27,038 nucleotides of DNA from Salinisphaera sp. UBA1666 (GTDB lineage Bacteria > Pseudomonadota > Gammaproteobacteria > Nevskiales > Salinisphaeraceae): the NCBI GenBank assembly GCA_002320455.1, contig DCKU01000092.1, forward strand, positions 1 to 27,038, written 5' to 3'. Shown here one piece after another: positions 8,353 to 17,819 of the stretch. A program made the position numbers and the translations under genes. Below the pieces are notes generated by a model that did not search any database, was not told the origin of the DNA, and saw only the letters and a program-made list of their open reading frames with translations. Position 1 is the first letter of the stretch, and every line of letters starts with the position of its first letter.

Positions 8353-9677
8353 TTAGCCCAGCGGCAGCTGCATCCGTACCCGCAGGCCCCCGCCGTCGCG
8401 CTCGGCTAGGGTAATTTCGCCGCCGTGTCCGCGGATCACCGAGCGCGCGATTGCAAGCCCCAGGCCGGCGCCGCCAGTCTGGCGGCTGCGCGAGGCCTCC
8501 AGACGCACGAACGCATCGAAAACCTGTTCGCGATCAGCCACGGCGATCCCCGGCCCGCGATCGGCGATCTCGATCACGGCCTGCCCGGCCTGTGTCGTCA
8601 GACCGATATCGGCCACCTGGCCATAGGCCAGCGCGTTGTCGATCACGTTGCGCAGCGCCCGGCGAATAGCACTTGGCCGACAGGTCACGATGACCCGGGC
8701 GCCGGGTTCGAACACCACCGCGCGCTCGCCGGCCCGATAGTCCTCGCACACGGCGTCCACCAGCGCGGCCAGATCAATGCGGCGGGTGTCCTCGGCTGCG
8801 GTTTTCGCGCGCAGGAACGTGAGCGTGGCCTCGGACATCTCGGCCAGATCATCCAGCGTGGCGCGCATGGCACGGGTGTTGTCGTCGTCGCCCAGAAACT
8901 CCAGCCGCAGCCGCAGTGCGGTAATCGGCGTGCGCAGGTCGTGGGCCAGTGCCGCCACGATCCGGCTGCGCTCAGCTACGAATCGGTCGATGCGCTCGTG
9001 CATGCGATTGAACGCCGCGATGGACTGGCGGATCTCGGTGCCGCCGCGCTCGGCCACCGGCGTGATCGCCTGGCCACGCCCGAACCGCTCGGCGGCACCG
9101 GCCAGCTCGCGCAGCGGCCGGGTAAAGCGACGGCTGACCAGCACCACGAGTACCGACATGATCGCCAGTGTGATCAGCGTGTTGCGCAGCGCGTGACGGG
9201 CCCAGCGATCGCCCGAGCCCGGCAAACGCTGATGCACGATCAGCCACTGGCCGGGCGCTCGCGCATAGCCCAGAGCCACGCCTTGATGGGCTTGGCCACC
9301 GGCGGGCGGTGCCAGACCGTCGCCGATACAGACCGACACCCGCGCAGGCGCGACATCCAGGCGTCGCGCGAAGCCTGCGGCCAGAGCGGCCGCGGTGTCG
9401 CCGGTCGGGTCACAGTCCGGCGCGGCATCGGCCAGCTCGAAGGCCACGAACGTGCTCGACAGAGCATCGGCCATGGCTGTGGCACGCGCGGGATCGGTCA
9501 GCGCGAGCGCCCGATCCACGGCCGCGACCGACTGGGCCATATAGTCGGTGACGATACGCGCCACGAAATCCTCGCGCGCGCCGCGAAAGCTCAGATATCC
9601 CACGATCTGGGCGATCACCAACGCCGTCAGGGCCACCGCGATCATCCGCGCCGTTACACCCTGAAGCGGGGCCCGCT

Positions 9678-9681
<4 letters not shown>
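8353..9681 (-). CDS. Sensor histidine kinase, OmpR/EnvZ-type two-component system
   Basis: This 442-residue membrane kinase pairs with the response regulator upstream. An inner-membrane helix at about 11-31 leads to a periplasmic sensor domain (32-165), a second helix (166-184), and a HAMP domain (about 184-237). The dimerisation/phosphoacceptor segment has His247 in ALAHDLRTP. The ATPase domain shows N box RNVIDNALAYG (about 344-354), G1 DRGPGIA and G2 GGAGLGLAIA. All catalytic motifs are intact. The sensor region has two cysteines (90, 118) but no recognised ligand-binding motif. It overlaps the regulator gene by four bases (ATGA), showing co-translation. The divergent EF-hand and RND genes suggest an envelope or metal stimulus, which is an inference. 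Confidence 0.95.
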
Positions 9682-10403
<722 letters not shown>

Positions 10404-10409
10404 GGCTGC

Positions 10410-10415
10410 AATATA
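10410..10415 (-). promoter_or_regulatory. Possible -10 element of the response regulator operon
   Basis: TATATT on the minus strand ends seven bases before the regulator ATG. If it is the -10, transcription would start at or next to the start codon. The -35 region is poor. Confidence 0.35.
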
Positions 10416-10446
10416 CCCAAGCCCGCGGCCCGCTACGACGAAGTTA

Positions 10447-10523
10447 TGTCGCCAAGGATGGCACCCGCCTGTTCTGACATGTTTTGCGACAATTTCATGT
10501 GTCGCTGACAGATTCTCGCGACA
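10447..10523. promoter_or_regulatory. Candidate operator cluster between divergent operons
   Basis: The hexamer GCGACA or its complement TGTCGC occurs at 10447-10452, 10486-10491, 10500-10505 and 10518-10523. The second and fourth copies lie in a longer direct repeat, TGACA-N6/7-GCGACA, beginning at 10475 and 10506, about three helical turns apart. Repeated half-sites between a regulator gene and a divergent target are typical of OmpR-family operators. That the adjacent regulator binds them is inferred. Confidence 0.5.
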
Positions 10524-10569
10524 TCGGAGGCGCTAAATAGAGACGTCTCCCAACCGACGCGAGTCTGTC

Positions 10570-11151
10570 ATGCAAACGTTTTCGCTCTCTGGCCGCCGGC
10601 TGGCGGTAGTCACCGCTGGCGTTGTCCTGGTCGCGGGCGCCTGGTGCACCAGTGCCACGGCCCAGCCGGCGACCGATGCCAATGCGCTGTTCCAGGCCTT
10701 GGATAGCGACGGCAATAACCGCCTCGATCGTCAAGAACTGTCCAAGCTGCCGGCCGTCATGGCGCGTCAGCATGCCAAACGCATGGATACCAACAACGAC
10801 GGCCAGATCGACGAGGCCGAATTTGAGGCCGCGGCCAAAAAACGTGCCGATCATCGCTTTGCCGCCATGGACCACGACGGCGACGGCCGTATCGCGACCG
10901 ATGCCTGGCCGGCGCCGCATCACGGCCCCAGTCACGGCCATCACGGCGCCGAAAAAGACGCGCCAGCGCGCAAGCATAAACCCGTCGACGCCGACAAGCC
11001 GGGCCATCACAGTATGTTTTCTGCCATCGATACGAACGCGGACGGCGCAATCACGCCCGATGAATGGCAGACTGCCGTCAGCCGCTGGCACGATCGCCAC
11101 GCCGACGACCACAACGGTCCCAACGGCCCGGATCGGCCCGCCGACGCGTAA
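10570..11151 (+). CDS. Secreted EF-hand calcium-binding protein
   Basis: This 193-residue protein has a signal peptide (about 1-31, cleavage likely after ATA) and so should be periplasmic or exported. Four EF-hand loops are visible: 45-56 (DSDGNN), 73-84 (DTNNDG), 101-112 (DHDGDG) and 154-165 (DTNADG). Loops 1, 2 and 4 have acidic residues at positions 1, 3 or 5, and 12; loop 3 ends in Ala instead of Glu and may bind weakly. A His-rich linker at about 117-147 could bind another metal. The -10-like TAAATA at 10534-10539 lies just downstream of the repeated boxes. The gene stands between a two-component system and an RND efflux operon and may be a calcium buffer or sensor for either; that is inference. 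Confidence 0.9.
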   Translation: MQTFSLSGRRLAVVTAGVVLVAGAWCTSATAQPATDANALFQALDSDGNNRLDRQELSKLPAVMARQHAKRMDTNNDGQIDEAEFEAAAKKRADHRFAAMDHDGDGRIATDAWPAPHHGPSHGHHGAEKDAPARKHKPVDADKPGHHSMFSAIDTNADGAITPDEWQTAVSRWHDRHADDHNGPNGPDRPADA

Positions 11152-11208
11152 CGTACCGTTATCGTCCCGGCCGAGCCGACGTCGATCGGTTTCGTCCTTG
11201 GAGTAAGT

Positions 11209-12813
11209 TTGTTGCCTGCATTGCCCGGCCGCACGCTGCTGCGTTGTAGCGCCCCCGGCCCCGTGATCTGTCGCCTGCTCGCCGGCGCGGCCCTGTTGTG
11301 GCTGGCCGGCTGCGCGACGCGCCCGGTCGATGCGCTCACCGCACCCGCGGTCCATCTGCCCGACAAGTTCGCGTTTTCCGGCGGCCAGCCGCTGGACAAC
11401 GCCTGGTGGCAGGCATTCGACGACCCAGGCCTGAACCAGCTCATCGATTACGCGCTGACGCACAATTTCACCGTCGCGGCAGCGTTTGCCCGTCTGGAAC
11501 AGGCCAAGGCCACAGTCAAGCAATCCCGGGCCGGCTTGTTTCCGACGTTGACCGGCACCGCCAGCGAAACCGCGATCCGCCGCTCGCGCTCCGGCGGCGG
11601 TTTCGGCGGTTTTTCGGGATTCACCGGGACCGGTGGGAGCGGCTCGGGCGGCGGCTTTGACCCGTCGCTGTTGTTCGGCGGCGGCCAGGACGATCGCTCG
11701 CCCTGGTCCACTCAGGAAAGCCTGGGCCTGTCGGCCAGCTACGAAGTGGATTTGTTCGGCCGCGTGCGTAACGGCTTGAAAGCCGATCGACTCAGCCTGG
11801 ACGCTCAGAAAGCCGCGCTCCAGTCGGCCGCCGTCACGCTGGCCGGCAATATCGCCAGCCAGTGGTATCAGTATCAACAGAACGTGGCTCGGGTGGCGCT
11901 GCTGAAAAATCAGATCGAGACCAACAAGAACGTGCTCGAACTGACCACCTTTTCGTTTAACAACGGACAGGCCGCCGCCGCGGATGTACTACGCCAGCGT
12001 CGCACCGTGGCCTCGTCGCAGGCCCAGCTGGCCCAGGCCCAGGCCCAGGTACAGGTGGCCCGTCATGCTCTGGCGGTGCTGGCCGGGCGCAGCAGCTCGG
12101 CGTTCGATCCGCCGGCCGGCCAGCTGGTGGATCTGCCGGCGCTACCGGCCACGGGCGTCCCCTCGACCCGGCTCATGCAGCGCCCGGACGTACGCCAGGC
12201 GTATTACACCGTGGCCTCGTCGAGCGCGTCGGTGGCCGTGGCCATCGCCGATCGGTTTCCGCAGCTCTCACTCTCGGCCAACTATTCCGGCGACAACTCG
12301 AATAGCGCGCTGTTTTCCAACTGGATCCTGCGCCTGGGTGCACAACTGACCCAGCCGATCTTCGATGCCGGCCGGCGCGCCGCCGAGGTCGAGCGCACCA
12401 AGGCCGTGGTCGATGAGAACGTGGCCGACTACCAACAGACGCTGTCCGAGGCGCTACAGGAAGTCGACGACGCATTAATCAACGAGGATCGCCAACAGGT
12501 CTATTTGAAACGCCTGCGCGAACAGCTGGATATATCGGAAAACGTGGTGGCCAACCTGCGCCTGCGCTATCTGCGCGGGGCGACCGATTATCTGGACGTG
12601 CTGGATGCCCTGCTCACCCAGCAGCAGCTGCAACTGGATCTGCTGACCGGGCGGTATCAACTCTTGGATTACCGTATCAACCTGTATCGCGCACTGGCCG
12701 GGCCGATCGAGAATCGACCGATCGGCCCGGCCGGCGACGGTGACAACGACGACACATCGGATTCTGCCGCGGCTCGAACATCGACCGACGCGGCTTCTGT
12801 GAGCGCTTCATGA
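11209..12813 (+). CDS. Efflux outer-membrane lipoprotein, NodT/TolC family
   Basis: This 534-residue protein is the outer-membrane channel of a tripartite RND pump. A signal sequence ends in lipobox LAGC with Cys35, so it is a lipid-anchored NodT-type factor. Two outer-membrane efflux repeats follow, with family signatures WWQAFDDPGLNQLI near the N-terminus, SYEVDLFGRVRN around residue 180 and QPIFDAGRR in the second repeat. A Gly/Ser-rich stretch of about 35 residues (roughly 125-160) lies before the first barrel hairpin. The start is TTG 11209, supported by GGAG five bases upstream; no ATG is available before the signal sequence. It overlaps the adaptor gene by four bases (ATGA). Confidence 0.94.
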   Translation: MLPALPGRTLLRCSAPGPVICRLLAGAALLWLAGCATRPVDALTAPAVHLPDKFAFSGGQPLDNAWWQAFDDPGLNQLIDYALTHNFTVAAAFARLEQAKATVKQSRAGLFPTLTGTASETAIRRSRSGGGFGGFSGFTGTGGSGSGGGFDPSLLFGGGQDDRSPWSTQESLGLSASYEVDLFGRVRNGLKADRLSLDAQKAALQSAAVTLAGNIASQWYQYQQNVARVALLKNQIETNKNVLELTTFSFNNGQAAAADVLRQRRTVASSQAQLAQAQAQVQVARHALAVLAGRSSSAFDPPAGQLVDLPALPATGVPSTRLMQRPDVRQAYYTVASSSASVAVAIADRFPQLSLSANYSGDNSNSALFSNWILRLGAQLTQPIFDAGRRAAEVERTKAVVDENVADYQQTLSEALQEVDDALINEDRQQVYLKRLREQLDISENVVANLRLRYLRGATDYLDVLDALLTQQQLQLDLLTGRYQLLDYRINLYRALAGPIENRPIGPAGDGDNDDTSDSAAARTSTDAASVSAS

Positions 12814-14144
12814 GTGAGACCGAAAACCCGGCCGCATCGAGCAAACGCTCGATAACGGCGCGTCTGTTGGCCATCGGCCTGCCGCTTGCCGTGCTGGTCG
12901 CCGCCGTCGTGCTGGGCGCCCTGTTCTTTGCCAACCGGCCCCAGGCCAATCGCAGTGCCGCACCCGATAAACCCAAGGCCCGGCTGGTCACGGTCGCCCC
13001 GGCCGAGCCGGCGCCGGCCACGCTGCGTATCGCCGCCAACGGTACCGTCGAAGCCGCCCAGGCGACAGAGCTTCGAGCACGCGTGTCCGGCCAGATCCTG
13101 TCGCTGACCGACGATCTGGCCCCGGGCACACGTTTTGAAAAAGACGACGTTCTGGCGCGTATCGACCCGGCCGACTATGAGCTGGCCCTGGACCAGGCCC
13201 AGACCGAGCTGGCCAAGGCCCGGGCCTCGCTGGAAACCGAGAACGGTCAACAGGCCGTGGCCCAGCGCGAGCTGGAACTGGTCGGCGCCGACAACGTCTC
13301 GGACAAGGAGCGCAACCTGGCGCTTCGCGGCCCGCAGCTGGCCTCGGCCCGGGCGGACGTGCGCGCCGCTGAAAGCCAGGTCGACCAGGCACGGCTGGAT
13401 TTGTCGCGTACCCGAGTCCAGGCCCCCTTCGACGGCATTGTCACCGCCCGGAGTGCCGCCGTCGGCGACGTGGTCAGCTCGACCGAAACGCTGGCCAATC
13501 TTGCCGCCACCGAAGCCTACTGGGTGAATCTGTCGCTGCCGGTCGATCAGCTGCGCTGGTTACACGCCGCCGATGCCAGTGACGACGAGGGGTCTGCCGC
13601 GCGCATCTATTATCGCGATGCCTGGGGGCCCGACGCGTATCTCTCGGGCCACGTACTGCGGGTCCAGGCTCAGCTGGAGGAGCAGGGCCGCCTGGCGCGC
13701 GTGCTCGTCAAGGTCGCCCATCCGCTGGGCGCACCCACCAACGACAATCAGGCCCTGTTGCTGGGCGCCTACGTAACCGCGCGTATTGCTGCCCGTATGC
13801 CGGCCGACAGCGTGGTCGTGGATGCCTCGCTGGTGCGAGAAAACGACCAGATCTGGATCATGTCCGACGACGAGACCCTGGATATACGACAGGTCAACGT
13901 CGTCTATCGGGATGACAATCAGGCCGTGATCAGCGGCGATCTGGCGCCGGGCACGCTGCTTGTGACCAGCGATCTCTCGGCGCCGATCCAAGGTATGCCG
14001 CTGCGCGTGGAGGATAGCACTGCGCGCCCGGCCGAACCGGATAGCCAGACCGCGTCCGACCAGGCCAGCGCCGCGCCCGCGACGCTACGCATGACGCCAG
14101 CCTATACCGCGCTGGCCGCAACAGACGGCGCCTCCGTCCTGTGA
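12810..14144 (+). CDS. RND efflux periplasmic adaptor subunit (membrane fusion protein)
   Basis: The 444-residue adaptor links the inner-membrane RND pump to the NodT channel. It has an N-terminal membrane anchor (about 18-41), a split biotinyl-lipoyl domain (ELRARVSGQILSL with LAPGTRFEKDDVLARIDP, and TRVQAPFDGIV), an intervening Ala/Glu-rich coiled-coil hairpin (about 120-195), and beta-barrel and membrane-proximal domains to the end. The C-terminal 40 residues are low-complexity Ala/Ser/Pro-rich. Four-base overlaps on both sides (ATGA at the start, GTGA at the end) indicate translational coupling in one operon. Confidence 0.95.
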   Translation: MSETENPAASSKRSITARLLAIGLPLAVLVAAVVLGALFFANRPQANRSAAPDKPKARLVTVAPAEPAPATLRIAANGTVEAAQATELRARVSGQILSLTDDLAPGTRFEKDDVLARIDPADYELALDQAQTELAKARASLETENGQQAVAQRELELVGADNVSDKERNLALRGPQLASARADVRAAESQVDQARLDLSRTRVQAPFDGIVTARSAAVGDVVSSTETLANLAATEAYWVNLSLPVDQLRWLHAADASDDEGSAARIYYRDAWGPDAYLSGHVLRVQAQLEEQGRLARVLVKVAHPLGAPTNDNQALLLGAYVTARIAARMPADSVVVDASLVRENDQIWIMSDDETLDIRQVNVVYRDDNQAVISGDLAPGTLLVTSDLSAPIQGMPLRVEDSTARPAEPDSQTASDQASAAPATLRMTPAYTALAATDGASVL

Positions 14145-17100
14145 GCTCGGCACGCGACAACAAGACCGTCATGGGCGGGATGATCGCCTGGATGGTGCAC
14201 AACCGGGTGACGCCGAACCTGATGATGTTCGTGCTGCTGATCGGCGGGCTCTTCTGTACCACCTTGATCAAGCAGGAGGTCTATCCCCAGTTCGCCGTGC
14301 CGTATGTGTCGGTCAGCGTGGCCTATCCCGGCGCGACCCCGGAGCAGGTCGAGCAGAACATCGTCCTGGCGGTGGAGTCCAAGGCTCAGGATGTGGACGG
14401 CATCCGCGAGACCACGGCCACGGCCAGCGAGGGCTCGGGCACGGTCACGTTCAAGATCAACGAGTCCGCCAATCTCCAGACGGTGTATCAGGACATCCAG
14501 CAGGCGGTCTCCCAGATCACCACGTTCCCGGCCAACGCCGAGCAGCCGGTCATCTCGACGTTTACCGGCGGCGATCGCGCCGTGCTGGACATGCAGCTCT
14601 ACGGCAACGTCTCCCAGACGGCGCTTCGCGCCTATGCCGAGCAGGTGCGCGATCGCTTGTTGCAGGCCCCGAACATCACCTCGGTCGCGCTTGAAGGCAC
14701 CCAGACGTTTACCGTCAATATCGAAGTGCCCCAGGAGCGCCTTCGGGCCTATAACCTCACGCTGCCAGAAATCGGCGACCGCGTGGCTCAGGCTGCCGTG
14801 GACGTGGGCGGCGGCGAAGTCGATACCGACTCCGGCCAGATCCTGCTCAGGCTCAAGGGCCGGCGCGACCGGGCCGACGAGTTCGCACGCATACCGATTT
14901 TGACCACCGCCGACGGCACGGTCATCCGCCTGGGCGATATCGCCAAGGTCACCGACGGGTTCCTGGATACCAACAAGGCGGCCACCTATAACGGCATGCC
15001 CTCGATCGGCATCGGCGTATCACGCGTGGGCGATCAGACACCGACCGAGGTCTCCGAGGCCGCGCGCGCGGCCATGAAAGAGGTGGCCCAGACCATGCCG
15101 CCGCAGCTGCACTACGCCATCAACGGCGACCAGTCGCAGGTCTACGACCAGCGGCTGCAGCTGCTGCTGAAAAACGCCGTCATGGGGCTGGGGCTGGTGC
15201 TGCTGGTGCTGGCGCTGTTTCTGGACTTGAAGCTGGCCTTCTGGGTCACGGTGGGCATTCCCACGTCGTTTCTGGGCGCGTTTCTGATCCTGCCGCTGAC
15301 CGGCACCACCATCAACATGATTTCGATGTTCGCCTTCATCGTGGCGCTGGGCATCGTGGTGGATGATGCCATCGTGGCCGGGGAGAACGTCTACGAAGCG
15401 CGCGAGCGGGGCGCCGGGCTGACAGAGGCGGCGATCGTCGGTGCGCGTGAGGTGGCCCTGCCCATCACGTTCTCGATCCTGACCAATATCGTGGCCTTTG
15501 CGCCGCTGCTCTTCGTGCCGGGGTTTCTGGGTAATATCTTTGCCACGATCCCGATCGTGGTGATCACGGTATTCGTGATCTCCTGGGTCGAGGCCATGTT
15601 GATCATGCCGGCTCATCTGGCCCACAGCCGCAACCGCCAGCGCAATCGGATCAGCCGCTTCATCTATGATCGCCAGCAGCGCTTCTCGCGCGGGTTTTCG
15701 ACGCTGGTGGCCAAGCGCTATCAGCCATTCGCGTCATTGATGCTGCGCTATCGCTATCTCACCGCAGCCGTGGGCCTGGCCAGTCTGATCCTGGTACTGG
15801 CGTGGGCGGCCTCGGGCCGTCTCGGCTTCTCGCTGATGCCCAAGGTCGAGTCGGATCGCTCCGAGGCCACGCTGACCATGCCCTATGGCACACCCATGGC
15901 CCGCATGAGCGAGCTGCGCAAAAAGCTGGAGGACGCCGCCGACGCGGTGGCCGCAGACAACGGCGGCGACCAGCTGCTTGAAGGCGTATTCGCTACCGTA
16001 GAGGCCAACGAGCTCTCGATGCGGGCCTATCTCACGCCGGCCGGCGTGCGCCCGATCAGTACCGCGCAGTTCTCCAAGGCCTGGCGCGCCGAACTCGGCG
16101 ACGTGCCCGGGCTGCAATCCTCGCAGTTCCAGTCGGACGCCGGCGGGCCGGGCGCGGGCAAGGACTTGACCGTGGAACTCTCGGCGCGCGACACCGACAT
16201 GCTTAACCGCGCGGCCGAAACGCTGGCCAACCGGATCGCTACGTTCTCCGGCGTCTACGACATCGACCCCGGCGTGGCCCGCGGCAAGCAGCAGCTGTCG
16301 TTCACGCTCAACGACCAGGGCCGCTCGCTGGGGCTGTCCAACCAGGCGGTGGGCGCCCAGGTCCGGGCCGCGTTCTACGGCGACGAAGCCCTGCGTCAGC
16401 TGCGCGGCTCCAACGAAGTCCGGGTGATGGTCCAGCTGCCCGAGGCCGAGCGCGACAGCCGTTCGGCGGTACGCAACCTGTTGATCCGCACGCCGGACAA
16501 CACCTATGTGCCACTCGGCCAGATCGCCGATATCGAGCCCACCAACGCGTTCACCACCATCCAGCGCAACGACGGCCAGCGCACGATCCAGGTCACGGCC
16601 AACGTCACGCCGCGCAGCGCCACCAACCGGATCATGAACACGCTCAACAGTGAGATCCTGCCCGAGCTCAAGGCGCAGTATCCGGGGCTGTCAACGGGCT
16701 ATGACGGTATCCAGGAAGACGTGACCGACTCGGTCAACGCGATTTTCGCCGGCTTCGTCATCTCCATGGTGCTGATCTATATCCTGCTGGCCATTCCGTT
16801 TCGCAGCTACGTCCAGCCGGCCATCGTCATGTTGGCGATTCCGTTCGGCGTGGTGGGCGCCATCATCGGCCACGTGATCATGGGCTATTCGCTGTCGGTG
16901 ATCAGCCTGTTCGGACTGGTGGCCCTGGCCGGCGTCGTGGTCAACGACTCGTTGGTGTTGATCTATTACGCCAATACCCTGCGCGACGAAGGCAAGACCG
17001 CGGTTGAGGCCGTGCGTCTGGCCGCAGTACGACGTTTTCGGCCGATCGTTCTGACCACGCTGACCACTTTCGGCGGCCTGGCACCGATGATCTTCGAGAC

Positions 17101-17257
17101 CTCGCTCCAGGCACGCTTCATGATTCCCATGGCCATATCGCTGGGCTTTGGCATCGTCTTCGCCACGGGCATCACGCTGGGCTTGGTGCCGTGTTTCTAT
17201 GTCATCGTCGAGGATATGAAAGCCGGACTGGCGCGTCTTTTGGGCCGGGCCTCGTGA
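14141..17257 (+). CDS. RND efflux transporter permease, HAE1/AcrB-like
   Basis: This 1038-residue inner-membrane protein is the proton-driven pump of the tripartite system. It has the duplicated RND plan: helix 1 near residue 25, a large periplasmic loop (about 45-340), a six-helix block, then the second helix and loop (about 545-860), and a final helix block. The TM4 proton-relay pair is present as Asp408-Asp409 in GIVVDDAIV, and the TM10 counterpart GVVVNDSLVLIYY is intact. GTG 14141 overlaps the adaptor stop. Likely substrates are hydrophobic or amphiphilic compounds, but none can be assigned. Absence of the heavy-metal CzcA-type acidic motif argues against a metal pump, although the EF-hand neighbour is suggestive. 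Confidence 0.96.
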   Translation: MSSARDNKTVMGGMIAWMVHNRVTPNLMMFVLLIGGLFCTTLIKQEVYPQFAVPYVSVSVAYPGATPEQVEQNIVLAVESKAQDVDGIRETTATASEGSGTVTFKINESANLQTVYQDIQQAVSQITTFPANAEQPVISTFTGGDRAVLDMQLYGNVSQTALRAYAEQVRDRLLQAPNITSVALEGTQTFTVNIEVPQERLRAYNLTLPEIGDRVAQAAVDVGGGEVDTDSGQILLRLKGRRDRADEFARIPILTTADGTVIRLGDIAKVTDGFLDTNKAATYNGMPSIGIGVSRVGDQTPTEVSEAARAAMKEVAQTMPPQLHYAINGDQSQVYDQRLQLLLKNAVMGLGLVLLVLALFLDLKLAFWVTVGIPTSFLGAFLILPLTGTTINMISMFAFIVALGIVVDDAIVAGENVYEARERGAGLTEAAIVGAREVALPITFSILTNIVAFAPLLFVPGFLGNIFATIPIVVITVFVISWVEAMLIMPAHLAHSRNRQRNRISRFIYDRQQRFSRGFSTLVAKRYQPFASLMLRYRYLTAAVGLASLILVLAWAASGRLGFSLMPKVESDRSEATLTMPYGTPMARMSELRKKLEDAADAVAADNGGDQLLEGVFATVEANELSMRAYLTPAGVRPISTAQFSKAWRAELGDVPGLQSSQFQSDAGGPGAGKDLTVELSARDTDMLNRAAETLANRIATFSGVYDIDPGVARGKQQLSFTLNDQGRSLGLSNQAVGAQVRAAFYGDEALRQLRGSNEVRVMVQLPEAERDSRSAVRNLLIRTPDNTYVPLGQIADIEPTNAFTTIQRNDGQRTIQVTANVTPRSATNRIMNTLNSEILPELKAQYPGLSTGYDGIQEDVTDSVNAIFAGFVISMVLIYILLAIPFRSYVQPAIVMLAIPFGVVGAIIGHVIMGYSLSVISLFGLVALAGVVVNDSLVLIYYANTLRDEGKTAVEAVRLAAVRRFRPIVLTTLTTFGGLAPMIFETSLQARFMIPMAISLGFGIVFATGITLGLVPCFYVIVEDMKAGLARLLGRAS

Positions 17258-17311
17258 TAGCGGTCTTCCGCGGTATTCTGCCCCTCTCCCTAAAGACCGA
17301 GGACGCCCGAT

Positions 17312-17812
17312 ATGAATAGGCCCGTAGCGCAACATGGATCGGCCGGCCCGACCCTGGGCATAAGCCTAGGCCTGGTTTTGGCCGTGATACTCGGCGGCGC
17401 GCTGGCCGGCTGCGCGGGCACCCCGCGAACGAGCACGTCTCAATCGCCGGCCGCGCCGGCCTATGACGCCGGACGCTATATTCTGATGCCGCACGGTGAT
17501 TCGGCGCTGCGGGCGACGCTCAAGAAGCGCCTGGCCGATCAGGGCTGGCAGTTCGCCGCCTATACCGCCGATATGACGCGGGGCATCGATGACTATCGCG
17601 CCATGGCCCGACGTGCGCGATATCGCATAACGCTCCAGGCCGAAGAAATCGGCCGGTGTGAAACCGGTGAGCCCAGTTATCGCTATCGCATCGCCTTGAT
17701 CGAAAACGCCAGCGGCGACGCGCCCATCACCCAGTCCGGTGCCGATTGCCTCAACGTGGTGGACCGCGACTTCACAAGAGCGCTGCAAACACACGCCATC
17801 CGACCGACGTAG
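17312..17812 (+). CDS. Small lipoprotein of unknown function
   Basis: I do not recognise this 166-residue protein. It has a lipoprotein signal peptide with lipobox LAGC (Cys34), a short Ser/Thr/Pro/Ala-rich linker, then a compact domain of about 115 residues starting at GRYILMP. Two further cysteines (in GRCETGE and GADCLN) could form a disulfide in the periplasm. GAGGA eight bases before the ATG supports the start. It follows the RND permease by 54 bases in the same orientation and may share its transcript. Its stop lies seven bases from that of the convergent SDR gene. Confidence 0.8.
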   Translation: MNRPVAQHGSAGPTLGISLGLVLAVILGGALAGCAGTPRTSTSQSPAAPAYDAGRYILMPHGDSALRATLKKRLADQGWQFAAYTADMTRGIDDYRAMARRARYRITLQAEEIGRCETGEPSYRYRIALIENASGDAPITQSGADCLNVVDRDFTRALQTHAIRPT

Positions 17813-17819
17813 GCGCCGG

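Noticed and set aside
10495..11877. 460-codon minus-strand frame across the EF-hand gene
   Set aside because: It is antisense to the EF-hand gene and the start of the NodT gene, both with clear motifs and signal peptides. Its translation is Arg/Gly/Ala-rich without a family.
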